DNA from: Candidatus Methanoperedens nitratireducens
Lineage (GTDB): Archaea > Halobacteriota > Methanosarcinia > Methanosarcinales > Methanoperedenaceae
NCBI RefSeq assembly: GCF_000685155.1
Contig: NZ_JMIY01000007.1
Span: forward strand, 443,381-507,380
DNA: 64,000 bases
Direction of reading: 5' to 3'
The stretch's first letter is position 1, and the number at the start of each line of letters is the position of its first letter. Of this stretch, positions 1 to 6,364 are shown in pieces. A program made the translations under genes and the position numbers. The notes beneath the pieces are model-generated. The model made no database searches, was not told the DNA's origin, and saw only the letters and a program-made list of their open reading frames with translations.

Positions 1-62
1 ATGAAATAGTGAAAATCGAGGAATCAGGTAGCGATCTTACAGTGATTATAAGAAAACACTGA
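1..62 (+). CDS. TusA-family sulfur carrier, 3' end only (partial)
   Basis: The first 62 bases are identical to positions 10221-10282, the end of the TusA gene at 10064-10282, including its stop codon. Reading from base 3 gives EIVKIEESGSDLTVIIRKH and stop. Similarity ends right after the stop. This is either a recent duplicate of the tusA gene or an assembly joint at a repeat; the upstream part lies outside the window. The conserved cysteine region is not visible here. Confidence 0.75.
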   Translation, partial: EIVKIEESGSDLTVIIRKH

Positions 63-284
63 TTAGATACCGGGCAGTTGAAGACGCGGCTGGAGACCTT
101 CATCGAGATACTGAAATCATCGAAAGCAAAATCAAGGGCTACAGGTTGGTGCACCGAGGTCGTCCGTTAAATTGCCGTTGAGCACGGAAGTTGCCTGTAT
201 ATTGAAAGAGGAGATTAAATGAACAACGATTGCTTATTTTGCAATACTGCAATAGCATACTGAATTATAGGAGGCTTAATTTTT
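63..284 (+). other. Intergenic stretch with a weak coding relic
   Basis: No intact gene is seen. One frame (about 67-214) reads as plausible protein broken by a TAA, with residues resembling GWCTEVVR then IAVEHGSCLYIERGD. A 14-codon ORF at 219-263 follows a good ribosome binding site and starts MNNDCLFCNT, which recalls the start of HIT-family proteins, but it stops at once. Both are best read as decayed fragments; I cannot name the parent genes with confidence. Confidence 0.3.
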
Positions 285-755
285 ATGCTTGAAATATATA
301 TCCCCGATTTTGGTTCAGTAAAATTAGAGTACCTTGTTTCAGATTTTACTGGAACTCTATCGGTCGATGGCACGCTTCTGCCTAAAGTAAGGGAGAAATT
401 AAACGAAATAGCTCAGTTCCTGAAAATACATATACTGACTGCTGATATCTTTGAAAAAGCATGTACAGAGCTTGAAGGCATTAACTGCAAGATACACATT
501 ATTAAAGGCGAAAATCTGGATATTCAGAAAGAGGATTATGTAAAAAATCTGGGTGCTGAAAGAGTTGTTGCCCTGGGCAATGGGATAAACGATAGAAGAA
601 TGCTTAAAACCGCAAGGCTTGGAATCGCTGTTACAGAAGGCGAGGGTTGTGCGGTTGATGCGCTGATTGCAGCGGATGTACATGTCAGAAGTGCCAAAGA
701 GGGACTTGATCTTCTGCTTAATCCAAAGAGGTTCAAAGCAACACTGCGATTATAG
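285..755 (+). CDS. HAD-superfamily phosphatase-like protein (soluble P-type ATPase-like)
   Basis: A 156-residue cytosolic protein of the haloacid dehalogenase fold. The nucleophile motif DFTGT is at about residues 20-24 and the metal-binding motif GNGIND at about 98-103, with the lysine region between. The lack of membrane segments and a large cap matches the archaeal soluble P-type-ATPase-like family (COG4087), whose substrate is not established. AGGAGG at 269-274 supports the ATG at 285. It stands alone, with tusA remnants upstream and transposon/enolase relics downstream. The family assignment is firm; the substrate is unknown. Confidence 0.85.
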   Translation: MLEIYIPDFGSVKLEYLVSDFTGTLSVDGTLLPKVREKLNEIAQFLKIHILTADIFEKACTELEGINCKIHIIKGENLDIQKEDYVKNLGAERVVALGNGINDRRMLKTARLGIAVTEGEGCAVDALIAADVHVRSAKEGLDLLLNPKRFKATLRL

Positions 756-831
756 CGCCAAGGATATGATATGTCTCAGCACCCATACGCAGGGCTTCAG
801 AGTATGTCTTAGCGCCTCTTGGCTGAATCAT
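733..831 (-). pseudogene. Enolase fragment (relic)
   Basis: A minus-strand frame of 32 residues begins MIQPRGAKTYSEAL and continues RMGAETYHILG. This resembles the conserved enolase segment around the GA(K/S)..EALRMGAE helix. Nothing of the rest of enolase is present on either side, and the fragment overlaps the end of the HAD gene by 23 bases. I infer a decayed piece of enolase brought in by rearrangement. A chance match is possible because the fragment is short. Confidence 0.5.
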
Positions 832-865
832 AAATAGAGCTAAATGTCACATGAGCTATTGTAGC

Positions 866-991
866 CTAATTCCACACAACTGTTTGATTCAATCGGATTT
901 GTCTATTTTTGAGAGTATGCTTTTTCACAATCACGGGCTTAAATTCGCCGTCGATTTCTCTTGAAATATCGAGAGTTATTTCCCCGAATTG
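866..991 (-). pseudogene. IS256-family (mutator) transposase fragment
   Basis: The minus strand reads GEITLDISREIDGEFKPVIV then KKHTLKNRQI before running to a stop. This is close to the conserved IS256 transposase segment in which a 'GE..L.IPRDR.GEFEP.IVKK' pattern is followed by a helical stretch. About 40 codons remain and no inverted repeats are visible. It is a transposon relic next to the enolase fragment, showing that this gap was formed by insertion and deletion. Confidence 0.6.
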
Positions 992-1017
992 GCTTTTATT
1001 ATCTTTTTGGTGTGACC

Positions 1018-1058
1018 GTTATTTATAATATAAATAATTGAGGTTATTGAAGGGAGGT
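1018..1058 (+). promoter_or_regulatory. TATA box and ribosome binding site of the rubrerythrin gene
   Basis: An AT-rich archaeal TATA element (TTATTTATAATATAAA) lies at about 1020-1035. A Shine-Dalgarno sequence (AAGGGAGG) lies at about 1050-1057, followed by the ATG at 1065. Spacing suits a single-gene transcript with a short leader. Confidence 0.5.
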
Positions 1059-1064
1059 TTTTAA

Positions 1065-1613
1065 ATGAAGAAAATGACAGAACAGCATCTTATCAATGCA
1101 TTTGGAGGAGAAAGCCAGGCGCATATGAGGTATTTGCATTTTGCAAACCAAGCTGAAAAAGAAAAATTCAATAATGTGGCCCGCTTATTTCGAGCAATTG
1201 CTCATGCTGAATATATACATGCAGGAGACCATTACCGGGAGTTAAAACACTTGGATGGGGGATTTGTTGCAAATAGCATGGCAGCTTTTGGTCCGGGTGA
1301 TTCCAGGAAAAACCTTAAATTAGCCATTGCGGGTGAAACATTTGAAATTGAAGAAATGTATCCTGCATACATGGATGTAGCAAAATTCCAGGGAGAAAAA
1401 GGCGCACAGAGAAGTTTTGAATGGTCATACGGCACTGAAAAAATGCATAAGCAGCTTTATGAAAAAGCATTAGATTCAGTTAATTCGGGGAAGGACGTTA
1501 AACTCGGTCCTATCCAGGTTTGCGAAGTTTGCGGATATACCTTAGAAGGAGAAGCGCCCGATAAGTGTCCCTTATGCAATGCGTCCAAAGACAAATTTAC
1601 TGCTTTTAAATAG
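1065..1613 (+). CDS. rbr: Rubrerythrin
   Basis: A 182-residue non-haem di-iron protein that reduces hydrogen peroxide in anaerobes, taking electrons through a C-terminal rubredoxin-like centre. The N-terminal ferritin-like four-helix part carries the expected carboxylates and histidines (GESQAHMRY near 14-22, HAEYIHA near 47-53, E(I)EEMYP near 94-99). The C-terminus has CEVCGY (near 153) and CPLCN (near 168), the two CxxC pairs that bind the mononuclear iron. Length is normal for the family. It has its own promoter and is a free-standing oxidative stress gene. Confidence 0.95.
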   Translation: MKKMTEQHLINAFGGESQAHMRYLHFANQAEKEKFNNVARLFRAIAHAEYIHAGDHYRELKHLDGGFVANSMAAFGPGDSRKNLKLAIAGETFEIEEMYPAYMDVAKFQGEKGAQRSFEWSYGTEKMHKQLYEKALDSVNSGKDVKLGPIQVCEVCGYTLEGEAPDKCPLCNASKDKFTAFK

Positions 1614-1751
1614 GTGCTTATATGTGAGTCGATATTATTTAAATAGCAACACACCTGTTATTTTACCTGATAAAGCTCAATAAAACCAGAATCTTTAAGA
1701 CATAAAAATGCCAAAAGGTATCCTTTGATAGTAGTAAGCTTTTGTCTATTT

Positions 1752-2084
1752 CTATTTTACTTTACTCTCGCACTCTTTCTTCAGTTCCTGTATTCTCGTA
1801 TCAAGGTTAAGAAGAAACCGTTCAATTGCCTTTTCTTCGCTTTCTGATTCAAGCTTTCCATAGCCTTTCTGGAAACGTTTCGGTTCCATCTCAATGAGAT
1901 AAGTCTCAAAAAATATGCATGTTGTGTAAATCTCGTTGTAAATATCTTTCTTCTTTATCGATATACCTAGGTATTTCAGAAAGTTATTTACCTCTTGTCT
2001 CAAGTCCCTCACTATCTTCAAGATATCTTCAGACTCACCTTCCAGCTTAAGCCTAGTCTCAAACTGCTCCAGAGCGGCATCCAT
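1752..2084 (-). CDS. Hypothetical helical protein, candidate fluoride-responsive
   Basis: A 110-residue, charged, mostly helical protein with no cysteine pairs, membrane segment or signal peptide; I do not recognise it. The N-terminal half has heptad-like spacing (LEQFETRLKLEG, ILKIVRDLRQEV). It lies 154 bases downstream of the 139-residue gene on the same strand and may be co-transcribed with it from the riboswitch-headed promoter near 3020. The ribosome binding site is weak. No function is proposed beyond possible membership of that regulon. Confidence 0.6.
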   Translation of the reverse strand: MDAALEQFETRLKLEGESEDILKIVRDLRQEVNNFLKYLGISIKKKDIYNEIYTTCIFFETYLIEMEPKRFQKGYGKLESESEEKAIERFLLNLDTRIQELKKECESKVK

Positions 2085-2238
2085 AGATCCCAGGCGCGAT
2101 CCGAAGTAATTAACATGTTGAAGTTGAATTTATATCACCTCATTCTTGGGATAGCAAATAAAACAATTCTTTTAAGATAATTTTGCTGATCTTCTCCTTA
2201 ATTTCTGTTAGTAATAGACAGAAGAACTCATTAGGCTT

Positions 2239-2658
2239 TTACCTGAGAGCCGAAAGCATATCATTGACCATCCTCAGTAATCCCTGAATCTGAGGCCTCA
2301 GGAGTTCCTTATCTTTCTCAGTCAGTGGACCATACGCAGTGAGCCTCTCAGGTCTCAAATCTTCAAGAAGAGTCCATATCTCTATTAATAAGCTATAGAC
2401 TTCCTTCTCGATAGATTCCTTTCTAGTCCCCAACTCAGCCTCTTCTTTGACTCGCTTGATTTCTTGAAGCATAGATTGCACACCGCTCAATATCCTTGTT
2501 GCTTTCATTTGATCGATGTCGTTCACCTTGGAGTAAAAGATGGTATCTCTGGTTCCTCCAGCCCGCTGCAATTCACCGGCTATGTTGCGCAAATCTTTCT
2601 CAATTATGAGAAGGCTAGTGCTCAAAGCTCTCTTATGGTTATCGTCCAATGTGGTCAC
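2239..2658 (-). CDS. Hypothetical helical protein, first gene after fluoride riboswitch copy 1
   Basis: A 139-residue helical protein with no recognised domain and no membrane segment. The listed start is a GTG at 2658; a TTG three codons later (2649) has a better-placed AGGTGA and may be the true start. It is the first substantial gene downstream of the crcB-type aptamer at 2932-2993, about 270 bases away. By synteny with the second copy, which controls an antiporter, this gene is inferred to respond to fluoride. It is not similar to known fluoride channels (CrcB/Fluc, CLC-F). Confidence 0.6.
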   Translation of the reverse strand: MTTLDDNHKRALSTSLLIIEKDLRNIAGELQRAGGTRDTIFYSKVNDIDQMKATRILSGVQSMLQEIKRVKEEAELGTRKESIEKEVYSLLIEIWTLLEDLRPERLTAYGPLTEKDKELLRPQIQGLLRMVNDMLSALR

Positions 2659-2750
2659 CTATAATCATAATTCGGAAATGAATTATTTTACAACCTCCCC
2701 AGAAGGCTGTATTTCAAAGTTCCATGGACTTCCTCCTATAATTTAATCCC

Positions 2751-2907
2751 CTACTCTAAGCATATGATTTGGTGCCCGGCATGTATATTATTATCCTTGG
2801 AAACAACTGCCATTGACGAATAATATGGACTAGTAAATATACCACTTAACTCAATAACCCCTGATAAAAAATTCAAGATTCTCTCGATTGCTATATTCTT
2901 GGTTCAT
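2751..2907 (-). pseudogene. Degenerate copy of the riboswitch leader ORF
   Basis: Directly after riboswitch copy 1, an ATG at 2907 preceded by AAGGTG starts an 18-codon ORF (MNQEYSNREN...) that stops at about 2851. The DNA aligns with the 44-codon leader ORF at 5103-5237 but has one extra base near the start. In the shifted frame the conserved words return: LNF, VIELSGIF, SPYY, ending at a TAG at 2751. I read this as a frameshifted relic of the leader ORF; a shortened functional leader peptide is also possible. Confidence 0.6.
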
Positions 2908-2931
2908 TACGGTTCACCTTCTTACTTGAAA

Positions 2932-2993
2932 ATAGAAGTTATCAGTCTCGATCGAGACAATTTAGGCTAATACCAAGGCGAACCTCATCGCCC
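2932..2993 (-). promoter_or_regulatory. Fluoride (crcB) riboswitch, copy 1
   Basis: Read on the minus strand the RNA is GGGCGAUGAGGUUCGCC, a small GGU/GCC hairpin insert, AAAUUG, GUCUC-GAUC-GAGAC, then CUGAUAACUUCUA. This matches the fluoride aptamer layout (for example the Thermotoga petrophila RNA): P1 GGCG/CGCC, the AGGUU loop pairing with AACUU as pseudoknot, and the CUGAU element. A TATA box (CGTGTATATAT, about 3016-3026) places transcription start within a few bases of the aptamer. The hairpin stem and insert differ from copy 2 but keep base pairing. Confidence 0.87.
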
Positions 2994-3128
2994 ACATATA
3001 ATTTTAATGTGCATTCGTGTATATATCTTTAATGCCTGGTTGAGAATATCAAGTAACCCTGTATCACAGTCATACGTAGTCGTAGACGTTTGAAAAAATA
3101 ACATACTGAGCGAGTAATTCCTTGCTCT

Positions 3129-3467
3129 TCAATCAGCAGTCATTCTTTCCCTATCGTTACTTCGGTTGCCTTTACCAGTGTCATTACTTATCCTTTCTAA
3201 TGCCTCCAATGCGCTTTTCCTGACAGGAACCATGTCAAAAACGCTGGCTTGTTCTAATATTGGTATTGCCTTTTTACTACCTATCTTCCCAAGGGCTTCT
3301 GCAGCCGCAGCTCTGACATAAATATCTGGATCAGACCTGAGGCTTTCAATTATTTCACCCAGCAGCCAGGCAACTTCTTTTCGCTTTTGAGGCCGAGGAT
3401 GGGTCTTAAGGGAATTAATTAGTTTTGGTAAATAGACGTTATTGTTTTCCACTCTATCAGCGCCCAT
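3129..3467 (-). CDS. Small HEAT-repeat protein
   Basis: A 112-residue protein built of about two HEAT/PBS-lyase-type helical repeats: DPDIYVRAAAAEALGKIGS near residues 50-70 and a second repeat near 75-95 (VPVRKSALEALERI). Such proteins act as protein-binding scaffolds, and some archaeal members attach to phycocyanobilin-lyase-like families; no catalytic motif is present. It lies 60 bases after uspA on the same strand and is the likely last gene of the riboswitch-antiporter-uspA unit. The C-terminus is polar and probably disordered. Confidence 0.75.
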   Translation of the reverse strand: MGADRVENNNVYLPKLINSLKTHPRPQKRKEVAWLLGEIIESLRSDPDIYVRAAAAEALGKIGSKKAIPILEQASVFDMVPVRKSALEALERISNDTGKGNRSNDRERMTAD

Positions 3468-3527
3468 ATAATAATGAGGTTAAAAGTAAGACCAATATTA
3501 GCCTTGCAAACAGGTTTCTTTTGTTCA

Positions 3528-3944
3528 CTACCTTACGATCAATATCGGGCAGGGAGAAAAGTGGCTTATTTTATCTGATACGCTGCCGAGAAAGAAGCGC
3601 TTTGTGGTGCTGAGCCCGCGGCTTCCTACGACAATCAAATCGAAATTCTGAGATTTGGCATAATCTACAATTCTATCAGTCGGATGCCCATAAATTATAA
3701 CAGATTTAATTCCTACTTCGCCTTTTCTCGATTCGATAGCCTTGTTCTGTAACTCCTGGTAGAACTTGCCTTCTTCTTCCTGTACCTCAGCGACCTCGTT
3801 TTTGAGGACAGCATAATCAGGTAGCGTTATCACACTTACAAGATGTATTACTGAACCGAATTTTTTTGCGAGTTCAATCGCCGCATCTAATGCCTTTTCA
3901 GAGGGTTTGGAACCGTCAAATGCAACCAAGATTTTTTCAAACAT
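3528..3944 (-). CDS. Universal stress protein, UspA family
   Basis: A 138-residue nucleotide-binding stress protein. The ORF opens upstream at 3977, but the ATG at 3944 (MFEKILVAFDGS) has AGGTG about seven bases upstream and matches the usual family start, so I choose it. The ATP-binding signature GSRG, nine residues, GSVS sits at about 107-122 and the C-terminus ends in the typical CPILIVR strand. The gene starts 33 bases after the antiporter ends. UspA genes are known downstream neighbours of fluoride riboswitches, which agrees with this operon. Confidence 0.9.
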   Translation of the reverse strand: MFEKILVAFDGSKPSEKALDAAIELAKKFGSVIHLVSVITLPDYAVLKNEVAEVQEEEGKFYQELQNKAIESRKGEVGIKSVIIYGHPTDRIVDYAKSQNFDLIVVGSRGLSTTKRFFLGSVSDKISHFSPCPILIVR

Positions 3945-3977
3945 TTCATTACACCTCATTTTATTTATTATTTCCAT

Positions 3978-5096
3978 TTACTTGTTTATGATGTTGGTTG
4001 GAACGAATCGCTTGGCAATCAGAGTGGGTACAACAGCACTGAGTATCACAGCGGCGATGATTATTGAAAACTGTATATCTGAAAGGTATCCCAACTGACG
4101 TCCAAGTGTTGCTGTAATCGATCCAACAGTCAGGCCTGTGCTGAATAGCATAGTGGAAAACATTGGGGCTTCAGGGATACACTTCTTGCAAAGCCAATAC
4201 ACCCCAATGAATTTCGATAAAAGTTTCGCTCCCAGCAATCCAAATACCAGGATGATATTCGCGATAATTGCAGGCAGAGCGATCAACATGCCTGCCCGTA
4301 TGAAGAAAGCTGGAGCGAGGAGAGAGAATGTCACAGTTCTCATCTTCGAAAGGATTTCTTGATGCTGCTGAATGGTATTCGCAAAAATCAGGCCCAAGAC
4401 GAAGGCTCCAAACACCGAATGGAGACTAGCCTGATCTGCGAAGAACGAAATTGCGAACAGTATGGCAAGCACGAATCTTAATTCAATCTCAACCGCTTTC
4501 CTTCCAAAGTCCCGGACCACCTTCCTTAGCAGGATTGGGACCGTCGGGATAAGCGCGATCATGATTACAACGAAAGCAACGGTGACGAGGTCAAACGAAG
4601 TCTGGATAAAGTTAATCCCTAACAGGGTCAGAATATCGTTCACGAACGTTACCGCAATGATGGTTTTCGCAGTCGGAGTCTTGATCAATTCGTATTCCGT
4701 GAGAACAGCATAGACCACTGCAACCGACGTAGTAGTCAGGGCAAGGCCTCCGGCCAATTTTGCCTGCCAGCTCCAGTCGGTGAAAACTGTCAGAACGGTG
4801 ACGATGCCTACAAGAGGAGCCGCGAATGCCATCGTGCCGATTCCAAAGCTTTGTTTTGCCTGTCTTTTAAGAAGAGCGATCTCCACTTCTGCTCCTGCAA
4901 GAAATGTCAGAATCAGACCGCCAAACGTACCCAGAAAATCGAGCCAGGGTATGATTCCTATGCCGAGAGCGTTCGCAAGTACCATGCCAGCACCCACCTC
5001 AAAGATTGAGGAAGATATCTTCGTTTTTAGTCCTATGATGCCAGCTGCTGTTATCGCTACTGCAATTAATGCTGTTGGATATAGATCTACTGCCAT
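3978..5096 (-). CDS. Cation/proton antiporter, CPA2 (Kef/NapA-like) family
   Basis: A 372-residue integral membrane protein with about 11-12 hydrophobic segments and no C-terminal RCK domain. FLAGAEVE near residues 65-72 and TFVNDILTLLG near 150-160 mark the family core, the latter with the Asn-Asp pair typical of electrogenic exchangers. An in-frame TAG directly before the ATG fixes the start. There is almost no Shine-Dalgarno sequence, and the leader ORF stops six bases upstream, so translation is probably coupled to it. Riboswitch copy 2 precedes it, suggesting a role in fluoride or proton/sodium homeostasis; the transported ion is not shown by sequence. Confidence 0.9.
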   Translation of the reverse strand: MAVDLYPTALIAVAITAAGIIGLKTKISSSIFEVGAGMVLANALGIGIIPWLDFLGTFGGLILTFLAGAEVEIALLKRQAKQSFGIGTMAFAAPLVGIVTVLTVFTDWSWQAKLAGGLALTTTSVAVVYAVLTEYELIKTPTAKTIIAVTFVNDILTLLGINFIQTSFDLVTVAFVVIMIALIPTVPILLRKVVRDFGRKAVEIELRFVLAILFAISFFADQASLHSVFGAFVLGLIFANTIQQHQEILSKMRTVTFSLLAPAFFIRAGMLIALPAIIANIILVFGLLGAKLLSKFIGVYWLCKKCIPEAPMFSTMLFSTGLTVGSITATLGRQLGYLSDIQFSIIIAAVILSAVVPTLIAKRFVPTNIINK

Positions 5097-5102
5097 CTAG
5101 CA

Positions 5103-5237
5103 TCAACCCATACCAATTTCTTGTGGCGCTTCGTAGAAGTTATTATTTAAATAATAAGGACTGGCAAATATGCCACTCAATCCAATAACCTCCTGGCAAA
5201 AATTCAAAAACGTCTGTACTGCTATATTTTGGTTCAC
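5103..5237 (-). CDS. 44-residue riboswitch leader peptide, coupled to the antiporter
   Basis: A GTG-started ORF (VNQNIAVQTFLNF...LSGIFASPYYLNNN...) follows AAGGAGG by eight bases and ends six bases before the antiporter ATG. Its ribosome binding site sits inside GGAGGCGAACC, whose GGCGAACC is the exact complement of GGUUCGCC in the aptamer, so ligand binding could control access. The protein words LNF, VI.LSGIF and SPYY recur in the decayed copy near 2.8 kb. I do not recognise the peptide. Its likely job is translational coupling, though it could be a functional small protein. Confidence 0.6.
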   Translation of the reverse strand: MNQNIAVQTFLNFCQEVIGLSGIFASPYYLNNNFYEAPQEIGMG

Positions 5238-5258
5238 TTTGGTTCGCCTCCTTCTTAA

Positions 5259-5320
5259 AATAGAAGTTATCAGTCTCGAATGAGACAGTTTAGGTAAATA
5301 CCAAGGCGAACCTCATCGCC
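5259..5320 (-). promoter_or_regulatory. Fluoride (crcB) riboswitch, copy 2
   Basis: The minus-strand RNA begins GGCGAUGAGGUUCGCC, has a GGUA/UACC mini-hairpin insert, then AAACUG, the stem GUCUC-AUUC-GAGAC, and CUGAUAACUUCUA. All parts of the fluoride aptamer are present, including the AGGUU/AACUU pseudoknot. A TATA box (about 5343-5356) places the start at the aptamer's first bases. Downstream, CUUCU can pair with AGAAG and GGUUCGCC with GGCGAACC, giving an alternative fold that hides the leader ORF's ribosome binding site; this predicts an ON switch acting on translation. Confidence 0.9.
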
Positions 5321-5525
5321 AGATTTCCTATTGATGTGCATTCGTGTATATAATTTTAACTTTAATACCTAGTATTGCCTGTTGAGAAAAGCTTAATTTC
5401 TTGTAATGCAACTTGAGGCTGTGGTTTCCGTATTCTTGTATAGAAACAGGTGATGGAGTTCACCTTCAACCGCTTGATAGCTGATAACTCCTACCGATCA
5501 ATGTTATTGGAAGGAAATATCGGCT

Positions 5526-6353
5526 ATGGATGGATGCAAAGAACGGGCTGTCAATTATGTAATGGAACGTAAATGCAAAAAAGGTGGATTTTGCTTTTAC
5601 AGATTAGAAGAGCCAAATGCTTCAGATACTTATTATGCTTTATCGATCCTATACTTATTAAGTACCAATTTTAAAGACGAGAACACGCTGGCTTATTTAA
5701 GAAGTTTACAGAATAATCATGGCTCATATCAAAGTGTTTATTCGGCATTCTACTCGATTAAGAGTTTGTTATTGTTAAATGAAGAACTAAAGTGCGACCC
5801 AACACCGTACATAACAAGAAATCTAAGAATTTACAGCGTCGATAATCTGCCAGAGGAAAATACATCGATTTTTGAACCGATGTATTATTTAATCGATTTA
5901 TGCTTTGCTTTGAAAATTGGGCAATATGACAACTTCAAGAATGATATAACCGATTTCGTTTTAAATTTTCAAAAGGATGATAGAGGTTTTGGCTATACCC
6001 GCTCCACACTTATTGAAACTTCTCAGGCATTGGTGATCTTAAACTTGTTGAACTATCCAATAAATATTCTAAAGACAGAACACTTCATTAAAAAATGCGA
6101 AAATCCAATTTATGGTTTTGTGAATGTCCCTGACACATCTCCCTCGTTTATTGAACATATTTATGCTGGTGCTATAGCCTCTAATATAATCTCTTACAAA
6201 CCATGTTATATTAATCAATGCATTGAAATAATAAGAAAGTGTCAGAATAATAATGGAGGCTTTTCAAGAGCAGCAGATGGTGGAATATCTACGCTGGAAA
6301 ACACATATTATGCTATTCGTTCTTTAAAATTATTATCTGCATTAAAAATATGA
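5526..6353 (+). CDS. Prenyltransferase/squalene-cyclase-like helical barrel protein
   Basis: A 275-residue protein made of repeats of the (alpha/alpha)6 terpenoid-cyclase/prenyltransferase type: GGFCFYR near residue 20, DRGFGYTRSTLIETSQALVI near 151-170, and GGFSRAADGGIS near 240-251 before the final helix pair (ENTYYAIRSL). No catalytic DxDD or zinc-ligand set is evident, so enzyme activity is uncertain. It overlaps the ribosome binding site of the MFS gene, and the two form an operon. The AT content is higher than in the MFS neighbour. Confidence 0.7.
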   Translation: MDGCKERAVNYVMERKCKKGGFCFYRLEEPNASDTYYALSILYLLSTNFKDENTLAYLRSLQNNHGSYQSVYSAFYSIKSLLLLNEELKCDPTPYITRNLRIYSVDNLPEENTSIFEPMYYLIDLCFALKIGQYDNFKNDITDFVLNFQKDDRGFGYTRSTLIETSQALVILNLLNYPINILKTEHFIKKCENPIYGFVNVPDTSPSFIEHIYAGAIASNIISYKPCYINQCIEIIRKCQNNNGGFSRAADGGISTLENTYYAIRSLKLLSALKI

Positions 6354-6364
6354 GGAGGATATAG

